Shown: in pieces, positions 32,576 to 44,165 of the stretch
Layout: each line of letters starts with the position of its first letter
How positions within the stretch are numbered: the first letter of the stretch is position 1
From: Castor canadensis
Taxonomy: Eukaryota > Chordata > Mammalia > Rodentia > Castoridae
Direction of reading: 5' to 3'
DNA: 64,000 bases
Assembly: GCF_047511655.1 (NCBI RefSeq)
Contig: NC_133390.1
Span: 159,895,583-159,959,582 of the forward strand
Translations under genes and position numbers: made by a program
Notes under the pieces: model-generated
Told to the model about the DNA's origin: nothing
Seen by the model: the letters and a program-made list of their open reading frames with translations, nothing else
Database searches by the model: none

Positions 32576-32640
32576 GGAAAAGAAAAGAAGGAGAGGGAGG
32601 TAGAAACACAAAAACAGAGGAAGGGAGGGAGGGAGGGAGG
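32575..32640. repeat. Purine-rich simple sequence (GGAA/GGGA)
   Basis: An AAAGGAAAAG-type purine run leads into four GGGA/GGAG units (GGGAGGGAGGGAGGGAGG). It directly follows the SINE poly(A) tail and probably grew from it. Confidence 0.8.
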
Positions 32641-32702
32641 AAGAAAATTAGCAAATACAGTTAAGAAAAAAATAAGAAGAAATCTCGTAAGTTTTCCCCC
32701 AA

Positions 32703-33012
32703 TTTTTTTTTTTTCTTTTGCCAGCACTGGGGTTTAAACTCAGACCCTGTGCTTGCTAGTCAGGCCCTCTACTGCTTGAGCCACTCTGCCAGACCTTTTA
32801 TGCTTTAGTCATTTTTCAGGTAGTCTTCAGTTTTTGCTCTGACTGGCCTCAGACTGTGATTCTCTTACCTACACCTCCCACCTAGCTGGGATCAAAGCTC
32901 ATGCCACCACATGCAAGCTTATTTTGTTGATAGAGAGTCTTACTACCTTTTTCCCCTGGGCTGATCTCAAACCTATAACTGGAATTACAAGTGTGAGCCG
33001 CCATGCCCAGCC
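32703..33012 (-). repeat. B1-dID dimer SINE, extended (minus)
   Basis: The ID half (CCAGCACTGGGGTTTAAAC) is followed by two B1-like segments, ending 'tggaattacaagtgtgagccgcc'. Confidence 0.8.
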
Positions 33013-33019
33013 TCCCCAA

Positions 33020-33345
33020 ATCTTAATGCCAAGATATAGTTAAAACTTTTGCTGTAGAGCATCCAAGCATCCAGGCTTTCTCTCATGTACCTGTGTGTGT
33101 GTGTTCACATATAATGAGATTATAACGTACATGCTGTTTTGTAAAACTTCAAACATTTGTTGAGGTCAATAATTTTGCATTCACAACATCAACCACAATG
33201 CTACATGTTTTTATCAACCACATAGTATTTCACTGCCTGTTTATCCCTGGTGTAACCCCTCTCCTGTTGTTGGGAACTAGGTTTCTGATTTTGTTCAAGT
33301 ATAAATAGCTCTGTAGAGAACGTGCTTGGAGAAGCATCTTTGCTT
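33020..33345 (-). mobile_element. L1M-type LINE relic, antisense (probable)
   Basis: 'tatcaaccacatagtatttcactgcctgtttatccctgg' and 'gtataaatagctctgtagagaacgtgc' resemble the antisense old L1 tail region. Strongly diverged. Confidence 0.4.
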
Positions 33346-33708
33346 CTTGTCCACTTCCATTCTTCAGCTCTATAAGCATGGCATGCTGGGTCAGGAGGCT
33401 TTCTGCCACTGATATCTTACAAATAAAGATGCTTCCAGCGGTCAACTCAGAAGTGGCTGTGACAGGCCTTCAGGCTGGAAGAGCGAGTCTTCAGCTCTTC
33501 CCCTCTGTCTGGATGCTGCAGCCCTTTGTAGTGTTCCCCAGACCTCACATTCACGGTCTGAGCAACAGAACTCAGGGACAGTCCCAGCTTCAATCCCAGC
33601 GTGCACTTGTGCCTGATAATGAGGTGGCCTAGCAGATCTGGATGCCAGCTGGAGGTGAGGCCTTGCAGTAGGCAGGCAGCGCTTTCTTTTTTTCTTCCTT
33701 CCTTCCTT

Positions 33709-34013
33709 CTTTTTTTTTTTTTTTTTGATTGTTGTTGGCAGTACTGGGGTTTGAACTCAGGCAGGGCCTCACCCTTACTAGGCAGGTGCACTACAGTTTG
33801 AGCCATATCTCTAGTCCTTTTTGTTCTGGTTATTTTGAGATAGGGTCTTGCTTTTTGCCTGGGCCAACCTAGACCACAATCTTCCTATTTCTTCTTCCCT
33901 GTGTAGCTGGAATGATAGGTGTGGGCTACCATTCCCAGATTGAGATGGGGGTCTCACTAACTCCCTCACCCTCCAACCTTGATCTTCCTGATCTCAGCCT
34001 CCCAAGTAGCTAT
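33709..34013 (-). repeat. B1-dID dimer SINE, extended (minus)
   Basis: A T-run, GGCAGTACTGGGGTTTGAAC, then two B1-like parts ('gagatagggtcttgctttttgcc' and 'gatgggggtctcactaactcc'). Confidence 0.8.
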
Positions 34014-34539
34014 ATGTTTCTGTTTATTTTAACTCTTGCTCCTCATTGGATTCCTGTGTTTATTAATCCCCTCTGGGGTTTAGCCCAGCCAGTCTGTGTG
34101 AGACGAGAAGAGGGAATGACAGTGAGGACATTGCCTCACACAGTGGACTCTATACTCTGGGTCACTGTTTGGAGAGACACCTCTGAGCAGTTACTCAACT
34201 AGGGACCCCAACTAGATCCCTTTAATTTACGTAGGTTCACATCTTGTGGCCCCTTTCTGTCCCTAGCTCTGCCCTGGGGATGTTGGTAATAGGGGAGAGA
34301 TGGGAGAGAGACAGTGAGCTTCCCTCACAAATATCCACCAAATTCAAGTGTGACTGGGGAGGCAGGATAGGAAATGACCTATGAGCTGTTGGCCACTCCT
34401 TCCTACCAGAGGAAACCAAAGATGGGGGGGGTCCATGGAAAAAGGACAGAAGGACACTCTTGACCCCTTCAGCTCAGGGGTGGGAGGGCACAGAGAGCAG
34501 GGATCTTACCTGAAAGGCCTAATAATAAAAATATCAACA

Positions 34540-34730
34540 GCTAGCGTTGAAGAGTTCTCAATACATGCATGACACCATCCTAAGGACTAGTGTGGTTCCT
34601 CACTGCCTGTCACAGGAGGTAGGTGCCACAATCGCCCCCATTTTATAGATGGAAAAAATGAGGTACAGATAGGTTAAATCACAGGTCTAAGATCTCAGCC
34701 AGCAGGTGGCAGAGCTGGATTTAGAGCCTG
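34540..34730 (-). repeat. MIR SINE (minus)
   Basis: 'ctcactgcctgtcacaggaggtaggtgcc', 'ccccattttatagatgg' and 'gatctcagccagcaggtggcagagctgg' are antisense MIR. Confidence 0.7.
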
Positions 34731-35049
34731 TGATTGTCACAGGAAGCCATAGCGCTAATCAGGCTTATATCATCCTAGCTCTGCCAAGCCATCCTTGGCT
34801 TCCCAAAACGTTCCCTTTTCTGGCCTGCCTGGACTCTGGAACATCCCTGTGGGCTGAGAGAGGAAGTCAGCGAGTCACTGTCTCCCTCCAGTGAGAACAC
34901 TGTCCCCGAGGGCAGTGCTCTGGTGTCCTTTGTGTCTAAAATAAATGCTTGCAAGGTAATACCTGCTCCATAGAGATCTGCTGAAGGAACGGACAAGATG
35001 TGCCCTGTGCGGAAGATGGGCTATGACCCAGTGGTGACATAGCAGACAT

Positions 35050-35175
35050 GCTATGCGGGTCAGAGAAAGACCTGGGCTTAGGCGGCCCCGACAATCCCAG
35101 CTGTGTGACTCTGGCCAAGTCCCTTTGAGCTTCACTTTCCCCACCTGTGAAAGAAATGGGAGGACCTTCCTCCCG
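35050..35175 (+). repeat. MIR SINE
   Basis: 'acctgggcttaggcggcc', 'agctgtgtgactctggccaagtccc' and 'cttcactttccccacctgtgaaa' match sense MIR. Confidence 0.65.
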
Positions 35176-35599
35176 CAGCAGGCACCGGCACCGAGAAAAT
35201 GCTGTGTGGTTATTGAACCGCTCTTATTGTTACCAGCACGATTTGACTCTGGGTCCGGCCAGACCTAGTTTTCTCTCCACTCTGTCTCTCTGGATGCTGC
35301 CGAGGACCTGCCATAGTGCCGGCCTGGTTCCCTTCAGTCCATGTTTGGAAAAGACCCTGTTGACACCTGTGCCCAGCCCCAGCCCTGCCTGCTATTCTTA
35401 GTCCCTCCCGACATCGCTCATCTCCAGGCATTTTACCTCCGAAATACGCTCTGCGTCTCCATAGGAACGGGGATGGGGGATGGGGAGGGTCCTCCCCCAC
35501 GGAAGGGAACTTCATCTGGGGCCGCTTGGGAGAGGCTGGCAGCGCCTGGCGGAGCTTCCCCCACTGCCCCTCCCCTCCTCCCAGACCCCTCCTTGAACA

Positions 35600-35745
35600 G
35601 CATGTTCCTCCGACCGTTATTTTTAATGCATTTATCCTGCCGCTTAATTTATCCCGCGTTTTGATCAGATTTAGCCAAGAGTGCTCAGCACGCAGGGCCT
35701 GCTTGCATATTCATGAGCCGGTTCATTCATGCTGCCAGGAGAATG
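35600..35745. promoter_or_regulatory. Candidate enhancer: homeodomain/POU motif cluster
   Basis: This repeat-free block holds TAATGCAT at 35624-35631, TTAATTTA at 35644-35651, TGATCAGATTTA at 35662-35673, TGCTCAGCA (two MAF-like half sites) at 35682-35690 and TTGCATATTCATGA (POU-like) at 35703-35716. Such density in AT-rich text bounded by GC-rich DNA is typical of conserved developmental enhancers. Conservation cannot be tested here. Confidence 0.4.
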
Positions 35746-36399
35746 TGGGGCAGGTGGCACTGGACAGTGGCCTGGGCCTATGGATCTCACCAGCCAGGGA
35801 ACCCCAGCACCACAGGTCAAGGGCCCCAGGCTGGAGCTAGACAGGAGGTTCAGGCCACACCTGTGGGGATGGGAGTGTCACTGTGCCAAGACTTTGGAGC
35901 CAAACTGGGTTTAAATCCTTCTCTGCCTTTACTAATGAAGTCGCCTCACCACTCAGCTGCAAAAAGGGTCAGTGTGTCCCCTGCCCCAGGTCGCTGGAAG
36001 GATCTGATGGCATAATTTGCTTAAGTGGTCACAATGGTCACTTAATATCTTTCGTTGTCACCATTACAGGCACTGCTGATCAGTGGTTCCTCTGGTCCTA
36101 ATTCCTGGGGTAGAAATAAAGCCTAGCATGAGGCACAGGCCTGTCGAGGCAGGGAAAGAAGTGGGGCTATTTCTCTCCAGCCTGTGCCAGAGCAAGCTGA
36201 TACAAGCTCCCCTCCAGTGAGCATCAGCCATCCTTGGAAAGTAGAAGCCATCCAGTTTCTCAGGAAGGGATGCAGGGACTATCTGGCATGGACAGCCCTG
36301 TCAAGGGCGGGCAGGTACATGGAGAGGCTGGGCTCTGACTCTTGCTAACTCTTGCTACATAGATCCACTCCATTCACACATTCATTCTGCCACTTTACC

Positions 36400-36740
36400 A
36401 GTGCCAACCCTATGCTGGGTGCTGGGGATAAACTGCCATGTCCTTAAGGAGACCTCATCCTCAGAGGGAGGTGACCCCAGGGTAGGGAGTGGTCAGGGCC
36501 TTCTGGATGAGGCCACATCAACTGCTGTGGAAGTTCAGAAGAGAAGGAAGTGGTCCCAGTGGGGCATCAAGGAAGGCTTCCTGCAGGAGGAAGCCTTTAG
36601 GCCTAAGCTTGAAAAAGAAGCTATAAAAAGAAGGGATGAGATAAAATGGGACAGGAAGGCAAAGGCCTGGTGATGGGAGTCAGTGTGAGAAGTGCTAGAA
36701 AAGGGAAGTCTGGAAGATGTATGAGCCCCAACTTACTTCA
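36400..36740 (+). repeat. Ancient interspersed repeat, same unnamed family as 22270-22880 (probable)
   Basis: 'ccctatgctgggtgctggggataaa', 'gggcatcaaggaaggcttcctgcaggagg' and 'ctataaaaagaagggatgag' follow the layout of the unnamed family noted near 22.5 kb. Confidence 0.4.
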
Positions 36741-36829
36741 ACCATCCAAGGCAGGGAGCCAAAGGAGTCTCACCTCCTTACACACGTGTATGCACACAGA
36801 AGAGTATGCATTCATGCCTGGCTTTCCTG

Positions 36830-36905
36830 AGTAATCTATAATTAAATTAGCATGGACTTCGCCAAGTCACACTATCTTTAGCGAGCTGGTAATGGCAAGC
36901 AGTGA
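36830..36905. promoter_or_regulatory. Candidate conserved element with TAAT motifs
   Basis: TAATCTATAATTAAATTAGC begins at 36832 and is followed by non-repeat text to TGGTAATGGC at about 36894. Several homeodomain TAAT cores lie within 70 bases. This is motif-based inference. Confidence 0.3.
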
Positions 36906-37019
36906 TTTCCCTGTGAACATTGGGACCTGTTTAGTGGCTATGGCCCAGAACCCACATGGTGGCCTTCAAGGGGAAGCAGCAGGCAGGGAGGCCAGAACTT
37001 CAGCTGGAAACAGGAGAAC

Positions 37020-37390
37020 CAGCAGATCACACTTGACCATGTACAGTGTTCCCATCACTTGCTCAGTTTAATCCACATGACAGTGCCATGGGAAGGGAGC
37101 AATTATTTGTTTCCATTTTATACATGGAGAAACTGAGGTACAGAGGGCAAAGGGTTGTTCTAGACTGGCTAAGCATATGAGTTTTGGAATCAGAACATCT
37201 TGGGTACAAAATTCAGGTGTGTGGCCTCAAACAGACTGCTCACCTTCTGTGCCTCAGTTTCTTTATCTGTATATTAAGAACAAAGCCTATGACTTCAAAA
37301 TATTACTATGAGGATTGGTTGAGGGAATTCACACAAAAAACTTAGCAAGTGCTTATCAAACACTACTACTTCTCATCACCTTTGAGGTAG
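37020..37390. repeat. Two MIR copies in opposite orientation
   Basis: A minus copy ('catgacagtgccatgggaag', 'ttttatacatggagaaactgagg') ends near 37165. A plus copy ('agttttggaatcagaacatcttgg', 'ctgtgcctcagtttctttatctg') follows. Confidence 0.75.
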
Positions 37391-37394
37391 CACT

Positions 37395-37520
37395 TGCTTC
37401 TTTTCCATCCTTCTTACTAGAGTGTGGGCTCCATGACAACAAGGACCACGTCTGTTTGTTTATTGCTGTGACCCCAGTACCTGTCTCTTGGTAGTGCTCA
37501 GTAAATGCCTGCTGTCTCAG
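37395..37520 (+). repeat. L2 LINE 3' end
   Basis: 'agagtgtgggctccatgacaacaaggacc', 'tattgctgtgaccccagtacc' and 'ggtagtgctcagtaaatgcc' are the L2 tail. Confidence 0.8.
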
Positions 37521-38979
37521 ATTGCATTTGGCAAGCTACAATGAGCTAAAAAATATTAGGTACTTTTTTTGCTATCTATGTTGGGCCTTGCTTTAACAAG
37601 GATTGAAGAGACAAGTATTGTCATCATCATTACCTTTGCTGTCATCACTGTTAGGTCAGTGTCCACCCTGCTATTCAGAGCTGGTCCTTCCTTGCATGGG
37701 CTTAGGGAAAGTCTAGGAACTGCAGGATGTCTCTAATCACAGGTGACTGCTAAGAGGTGAGCAGGACCAGACTCCTGAGTGGCTCTATAAGAGTTCCTTG
37801 CTCTTGTCATTTGGGAGACTTTGGACTTTCAGAAACCAGAGGGGCTGGAACCTGCAGCTCCCTAAAGCAGGTCAGGGCTAAAGGAATGCTCCTGAAGGTC
37901 CAGAGAACATTGGGATCATCCTTTCTCTGTTCTGTGGACAAGTGGTTCCCAATCTCTCCAGGGGGAACCAAGGTTTCTTATGCAGGTAACTGTTAAACTC
38001 CTAGATTCTCCAAATGACTTGATTTAAATACAGTCAATTTGAGTGGATTCAAATTATTCCCATGACACTCTCATCCTATCCATTTGCATTCTGAAGCAGA
38101 AGATAAAGGAACAGAGTTGCTGGAGTTCACAGATCTGGGGCCTCTCTCTCTGTGCCCCAAGCCTCAGAGTAACTGATGACCGTCGATTGTAACTCAGTGC
38201 AGCAAGGTTACTGCACTGCAGCAGGGGCCAATGTCCTGCCCATCTGCCTTGCTCAGGGCTTCCTGTGACTGTCCAGCTCTGCCAGAGCGACTAAGCCAAG
38301 TTCCTGCGGCTTATACCTCAGGAGGCTTTCAATCAAGGGGACTGGGGGTGGGGGTTGGGGGGAAGACATCTTCACCCCTCAGTGGGATAGTTGTTCACAG
38401 CAGCCACTTGCTTATTATTAGCCTCGCTCTCTTTCCTGGCTCACCCCTCTCTCCCAAATAAATCAGTTGAGCCTAAATCCTCATCCTGGAATCTGCATCT
38501 GGAAATCCCAACCTAAGACACCCCCCAAAGCTTTGTGCTTTACTGTTGCCACATCCATTCCAGAGAGGGATTGAAGTCAGGGGATCCCTCTGGGGGTGCA
38601 TCCATCACAGGAAGTTCAAAATGCGGGGACTCTAGGGGGCTCTAAGGCAGAGAAGAGCAGGTCAGCAGGTAGTTCTGGAAAATAGAAGCTGATGGAAAAT
38701 GAAGAGGCAGATGGCAGAGAGCTCTGCCCTGAGCCAGCTTCACCTGCAACCCCTGTCAGGAGCCAAATGCAGGCCCTGAGCTGAGGACTCTGCTGAGCCA
38801 GAGAAGCACTGATTTGTCTTAGTAGGCACTGATTAAACACCTATTGTATACTGAGGCTTGAAAAGGTAAGAGAGCCAGTGCACTTGCCATAGGGAGATCA
38901 GAGCCTAGTGGCAGAGAGAGAGGTGTAACATCTGGATGGAGGTTCAAGATGCACTCAGAACTTGACAGGACTCAGAGTT

Positions 38980-39275
38980 ATCCATTCATTTAAGACACAT
39001 TTATTAAGCACTTGTGATATACAAGGCACTGTGTGGATGGAAGAAAGATGGGTTCAGTCACACTCTACTCAGAAAAGAGCAAATGTGACATCTTAAGTGA
39101 CAAACGGATGCCAGGCTGAGTAGATGTTTCCCATAGTTTACCTCAATTCTTCTCATAAGGAACCCACGAAGCGAGAGCTGTTCTTACAGATCCCACACAC
39201 GGGAGAGGCCAGTACAGCCATGCAACTTACAAGACCACACGGCTGCTGAGTGACAGAGCTGGGCTTCAACCTAGA
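38980..39275 (-). repeat. MIR SINE (minus)
   Basis: 'ttattaagcacttgtgatatacaaggcac', 'tacctcaattcttctcataaggaacc' and 'gctgctgagtgacagagctgggcttc' follow antisense MIR. Confidence 0.7.
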
Positions 39276-40469
39276 TCTGTCTCATTCCCAACCCCCAATA
39301 CTATTTTTTCCCATCAAATCAGACCAAGGTCTGTGGCTTTTGTCTTAAATACCCACTGAGTGAACCAGTTTTAAAAAGAACAAAACCTGGAAGCAAAGCA
39401 GGCCAGGCTCAGATGCAGCAGAGCCAGCTTTGGCTGAGGTTGAGCTCCTGAGCAGAGGTCCTGCCTCCCCAGCAGGGGGACTGGTCTGGCCAGTGACCTT
39501 GTCTGCAGGGAATCCAGGACACCTGGAAGCTGACCTCATTTCACCCTGAAGAGTCAGGGAAGTGGAGTTTGGAAGAGGCCATGTTCCTGTGCCCCCGGCC
39601 TCAGACCAGTATGGGGTTTAGTGAGGGTCTGGGCTCAGATCCTCCTGTCACCTCCCCAAGAGCTGTCAAGGCAGGACCTGACTGATGGTGGGAGGACATT
39701 CCTGTTCCTGTGACTGTCCCAAAAAATCACCTGAAAGCTTAGAGGCATAAACTAACCATTCCATGCGTTCACCAACTCTGTGGGTCAAGGATTCACACAT
39801 TTAAGTTACATCATGGACGTGTGCTCCCTCATGTCTGGGGTCTCACCTGCGCATACTCAATAACTGGAGGTGACTCTGCAGCTGGAGTCATCTGGGTGTC
39901 TTCACTCACATGTCTGGAGGCCACTGCTGTTGGGGCCTCAGCTGGGCTATTAGGCCTAACAGTTCCACATGGCTTTTTATGCTTTCTCTTCCTGGGGGCT
40001 TCTTTGGGCTTCCTCACAGCATGGTGGCTGGGTTCCAAGAGCAAGCAACTCAAAGGGGCCAAGTGGAAGTTGCATCATCTTTTAAGACCTAACCTTGGAA
40101 CTCACATAGCCTTGTTTTGCTTCTGCAATAATTACAAACTGACCCAAATGAAGGTGGAGATCACAGGCCTCCCCAGGATGGGATAGTTTGTGGATTGGAT
40201 ATACTGCTACAGACATCGTTGTTCACATTATTTTCTACAAGCATAGTTAAGACACTAGGTGGGAGTTGGTCATCAAAATTAGATCATTTGAATGAGCAGT
40301 TGCCTTAAGAGCAGCAGGTAGCATTGAATTGGGGCGGTCCAAGTGGATACAACCTGGATCGAGGGTGACTTCCAAGATCCAGGCAACAGGCTGGGGATAA
40401 CAAGGCAGAGCCTGAGCCATTCCCAGAGGAACAGGCATTATTTTGTTTACTTGCTGCCACTCCCTTCCA

Positions 40470-40560
40470 TCTCCCTCCACTCATCCATCCACCTGTCCAC
40501 CCATTCATCCATCCACCCCTCCATCCCTTCATCCATTCACCCTTCCATCCCTTCATCCTT
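40470..40560. repeat. TCCA-rich simple repeat
   Basis: Irregular TCCA/TCCC units (CATCCATCCACC, CATCCATTCACC) run for about 90 bases. The open frames on both strands here are products of the repeat. Confidence 0.85.
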
Positions 40561-40599
40561 GACTTACCCTGCCCCTCCATATATCTCCTCACTTTCATT

Positions 40600-40745
40600 A
40601 TGACTCACTTTACTCATCTGTAAACTAAGGATCATGACTACATCTCATGGAATTGTTTGACGATTCAATGAATTAATACACGTAAAGTTCTAAAGTAGTG
40701 TCCGGCACATAGCTAGTACCCAGTGAATGTGATCTCTATTATTAT
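40600..40745 (+). repeat. MIR SINE and (ATT)n tract
   Basis: 'tttactcatctgtaaactaagg', 'gaattgtttgacgattcaatgaattaatacacgtaaag' and 'gtccggcacatagctagtacc' are sense MIR. An ATTATTATTATT run at about 40738-40756 ends it. Confidence 0.75.
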
Positions 40746-41100
40746 TATTATTATTAACAACAACCATTGTTATTCAGACATGCACCCATAAATCTATCTA
40801 CCCCCCATCTGTTATTCAACATTATAAATTGAATCACATGCACATTTATATTTCTATGAATTCAACCATACTCTCAGTAAGAAAAAAAAAAAAGGGAGGG
40901 AAAACCAAAAGGCATAGTTGACTCTATCTGCCATTCACTCAATGGGTGTGTGCCCTGAAAGACATGGGAGGTGAGTATGTGACTCCCAGGTCATTAGTCA
41001 GGGCAGTGAAAGCAAAACCACATGCACTGCATTTCTGGGCAGTTGGATCTCACAGGGTAAGTTCAACTTCATGCTGCATAGGGCATTCTGACTTTTCTAC

Positions 41101-41552
41101 TGTGTCAGTCAGCTTCCTGTTGCTGTGACAAAATACCTGAGAAAAACAACTTGAAGGAGGAAAGGTTTGTCTTGGCTCACAGTTTCAGAAATGGCTTGGC
41201 TCTGTCATTTTGGGAGGCCTATGGAAAGGCAGGGATGATGTCATGGAGCAACGCTGCTCAGCTCATGATGGCTGGGAAGCAGAGCAGAGAGAGAGGAAGG
41301 GGCTAGGGGCAAGATATAGTGTCTGAGAGTACACCCCCATGGGCCACCCACTCCTTTGGAATAGGTTCCACTTCCCACTGTCTCTCAATAGCCCATGAAA
41401 TCATGAACCCACCAATGGATGAATCCACCGATGAAGTCAGAGCCCTCATAATCCAATCATTCCCCAAAGCCCCACCTCTGAACAGTGTTGTGTTGGGACC
41501 AAGCCTCCAACACATGAGCCCTTGGGGGACAGTTCAGTTCCAAACCATAGCA
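41101..41552 (-). mobile_element. MaLR-like solo LTR (minus)
   Basis: Minus-strand ends are TGCTATGGTTTGGAACTG and CAGCTTGACTGACACA-like (plus strand TGTGTCAGTCAGC), a TG...CA pair about 450 bases apart. Inside are 'ctgttgctgtgacaaaatacctgag' and 'cctccaacacatgagccc', typical of MLT1/MST-like elements. No internal retroviral sequence is seen. Confidence 0.65.
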
Positions 41553-41872
41553 CCTATCTTCTGTATGAAATGGAACTCAGCTCTCTACGGTGGGCCTGGC
41601 TGGCCCCTGGCAGTACAGATATGGAAGGGCCCAGTCCTAGCCTCGTAATGCTCACAGTCTACAGCAGTTCAAGGGAACAAACGTGTAAACAAATAATCAC
41701 AGTGTACTAGGAAACATACCAGGACTCTGCTGAAATGCAAGTCTGCATGAAGTTGAGGAAATATTATGGGGCAAATGGGGGGTAGGAAGAGCATGGCGCG
41801 GTCCTCTGTAGGTGTGTGACATTTAAACTCATTCTTAAGGGTTGAGCATACATTTTCAAGAGAAAGGGAGGA

Positions 41873-42036
41873 ATGCTGGGTGCTGTGGCTCACACCTGTA
41901 ATCCTAGCTACTTGGGAGGCTGAGATCAGGAGGATTGCGGTTCAAAGCCAGCCCAGGTACATGGCTGGCTAGTGCGTACCTAGCAAGAGTGAGACCCTGA
42001 GTTCAAACCCCAGAACCACCAAAAAGAAAAAAAGAA
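41873..42036 (+). repeat. B1-dID SINE with internal deletion
   Basis: A B1 start (GGTGCTGTGGCTCACACCTG to 'aaagccagcccagg') is fused directly to the ID end ('agtgcgtacctagcaag...gttcaaaccccag'). The middle of the dimer is missing. Confidence 0.8.
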
Positions 42037-42426
42037 CAAGAAAGGTTGGAAAGATGAAAGGGCTTGCCAAGCAGAGGGAAAAGCACGGTATCTCAAGAGA
42101 TGGAAGGACAGGGTGTTGAGAAAACATTAAATAGGGTGTGTGGGCATGAGTGAGGGTCACAAGTCTGGAGATGCGGTAGTCGGAAGAGTCTGAAGGGCTT
42201 GAGTAGCAGCCAAGGGAGCATGGACTTCCTTCTGCAGGTAGTGGGCAGTGGGCGGCCTCGAGCGAGGGTTCAACAGAGGAGTGGGAAGGGTCAGAGTGCT
42301 GTTCTCAATAGATCACTGGCTCCCGTGTGAAGCATGGGCAGGGAAAGAGACCAGGGGGAAATCTGAATCCCACCTAACCTCAGATCAGCTCAAGAAGTCC
42401 AGGGTTGCCACATAAGAGTTGAAGGT

Positions 42427-42643
42427 TTTGGGGGGTTTTTTTGGGGGGTAGAACTGGGATTTGACCTCAGGGCTTTGTACTTGAAAAGCAGGAACTCTAC
42501 AGTGTAAGTCATACCTCCAGTGCATTTTGGTTTGGTTATTTTGGATCATGTTAACTATTTGCCTGAACTGGCCTCGAACCATGATCCTCCTGATCTCAGC
42601 CTTCCAAGTAGCTAAGATTACAGGTGTGAGTCATTGGCACCCA
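42427..42643 (-). repeat. B1-dID dimer SINE (minus)
   Basis: GGTAGAACTGGGATTTGACC, then 'gttaactatttgcctgaactggcctcgaacc', to 'aagattacaggtgtgagtcatt'. Confidence 0.85.
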
Positions 42644-43015
42644 GTTTTGCCTCTTCTTTCTGGTGTCTTTTGCTCCTTATTTATTGTTCCAATTCCTCTA
42701 GTATTTCTCTAAACATATTGAATATATTGCTTTTACATTTTGCATCCAACAATGCCAATATCTGATGTCTTGGGGGATCTGACTCTGTCATCTACCGTTT
42801 GTTCTGTTTAGCTCAGGGTGGCATACTTCTTGGGTGCTTTGAATTTTATTTTAATTCCCAGTTGTACCTGTGTCTGTGGGATTTCATTGAAGACTGGACT
42901 GAGGATGTTCCCCGCCCAGTCTAAATTTGATTTGATTTTGCTTCTGTTGAGCAGCTGGGAACACCGCTGACTTAATTTTCTTTTTCTTACACCTTTAAAA
43001 ATTGAGCTATATCAG

Positions 43016-43228
43016 CTGGGCGCTGGTGGCTCACGCCTAGGTGTTTGGGAGGCTGAGATCAGAAGGACCGCAGTTCTAGGCCAGACTTGCCAAATAGTTG
43101 TGAAACCCCATCTCCAAAATAATCAGAACAAAATGGACTAGAGATGTGGCTTAAGTGGTACAGTGCCTGCTTTGCAAGTGTGAAGCTCTGAGTTCAAACC
43201 CCAGTCTCACCAAAAAATAAATAAAAGC
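43016..43228 (+). repeat. B1-dID dimer SINE
   Basis: CTGGGCGCTGGTGGCTCACG (with a short gap in the B1 half) through to 'gtggcttaagtggtacagtgcctgc' and an A-rich tail. Confidence 0.88.
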
Positions 43229-43327
43229 ATAGATAAAATAAAAACATATAAAACTGAACTATGTCTTACAAAAAGTAAAGTCCACAAGTCTTAACAGCAC
43301 AGCTTAACGAATATTTTGCAAAACATT

Positions 43328-43410
43328 GTTTTTTGGTTCTGGGGTCTGTACTCAGGGCCTTGTTCTTGCTAGGCAGGTGCTCTACCACTTGAACCACACT
43401 TCCAGCCCTG
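43328..43410 (-). repeat. ID SINE (minus)
   Basis: GGTTCTGGGGTCTGTACTCA to 'ctaccacttgaaccacacttccagccc'. It is flanked by repeats of GCAAAACATT (43318 and 43410), a target duplication. Confidence 0.85.
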
Positions 43411-43424
43411 CAAAACATTTAATT

Positions 43425-44165
43425 TAATTAATTCTTAGTAAAAGAAAAATACATACAACAAAAGTCATTAACCTTAAATGTTCAGTTTAAATAGTTATCC
43501 GTCCATGCAGCTTATCCAAATTGAGACATAGAACATTCTCAGTTCTCCAGAGAGTTCCTGCTTCTTCCTTTCCACTCACCTTCACTATTCTAACTTCTAC
43601 CAAGTCACTGATTTCTTGGGACCATGGAGTATTCTTTTTCCTGGTGGGAATCTGGGAGATTCATTCCTATGTCATGCATGGTCACAATTTGCCCATTCTC
43701 ATTTCTGTGTTGGACTTCATTATATGAACATACCACAATTCATTTATCCATTCTCTTTTTGAAGACATTTGGTAATTTTCATTTTGGCAATGTTATGAAT
43801 TAAAGCTTCTGGGACATTCTTGTAAAATACTTTTGGTGAATATAGCCCTTTTTATTGGGTAAATACCCAGGAATGAAATTATTGGGAGATAAAGTATGTG
43901 GATATTTGGTTCCATAGGTACCGTTAACATGTTCCCAGGTGGCCATGCCAAATTACCCTGCCACCAGCCACATGCGAGAGTTTCAGTGGCTCTTCAGCCT
44001 CACCAGCACTTGGCATTGTTTGTGTTTAGCTCTTGCTATTCTGATGGCAGTATAATGGGGTTTCATTGTGGTTTTAATTTGTATTTTCCTGATAATTAAT
44101 GATGTTGGATACCTTTTCATGTCAGTTGGGTATTCTGGCCTATTTGATGTATGTTCAAGTCCATT
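43425..44165 (-). mobile_element. L1M LINE relic, antisense
   Basis: 'gaacataccacaattcatttatcc', 'ttggtaattttcattttggc', 'gggtaaatacccaggaatgaaattattggg', 'ggtttcattgtggttttaatttgtattttcctgat' and 'ggataccttttcatgtc' are the antisense L1 3' region in order. No frame is open. Confidence 0.8.

Noticed and set aside
40479-40600. Open frames rich in HPSIPSS / GWMNGWTGG
   Set aside because: They are translations of the TCCA simple repeat.
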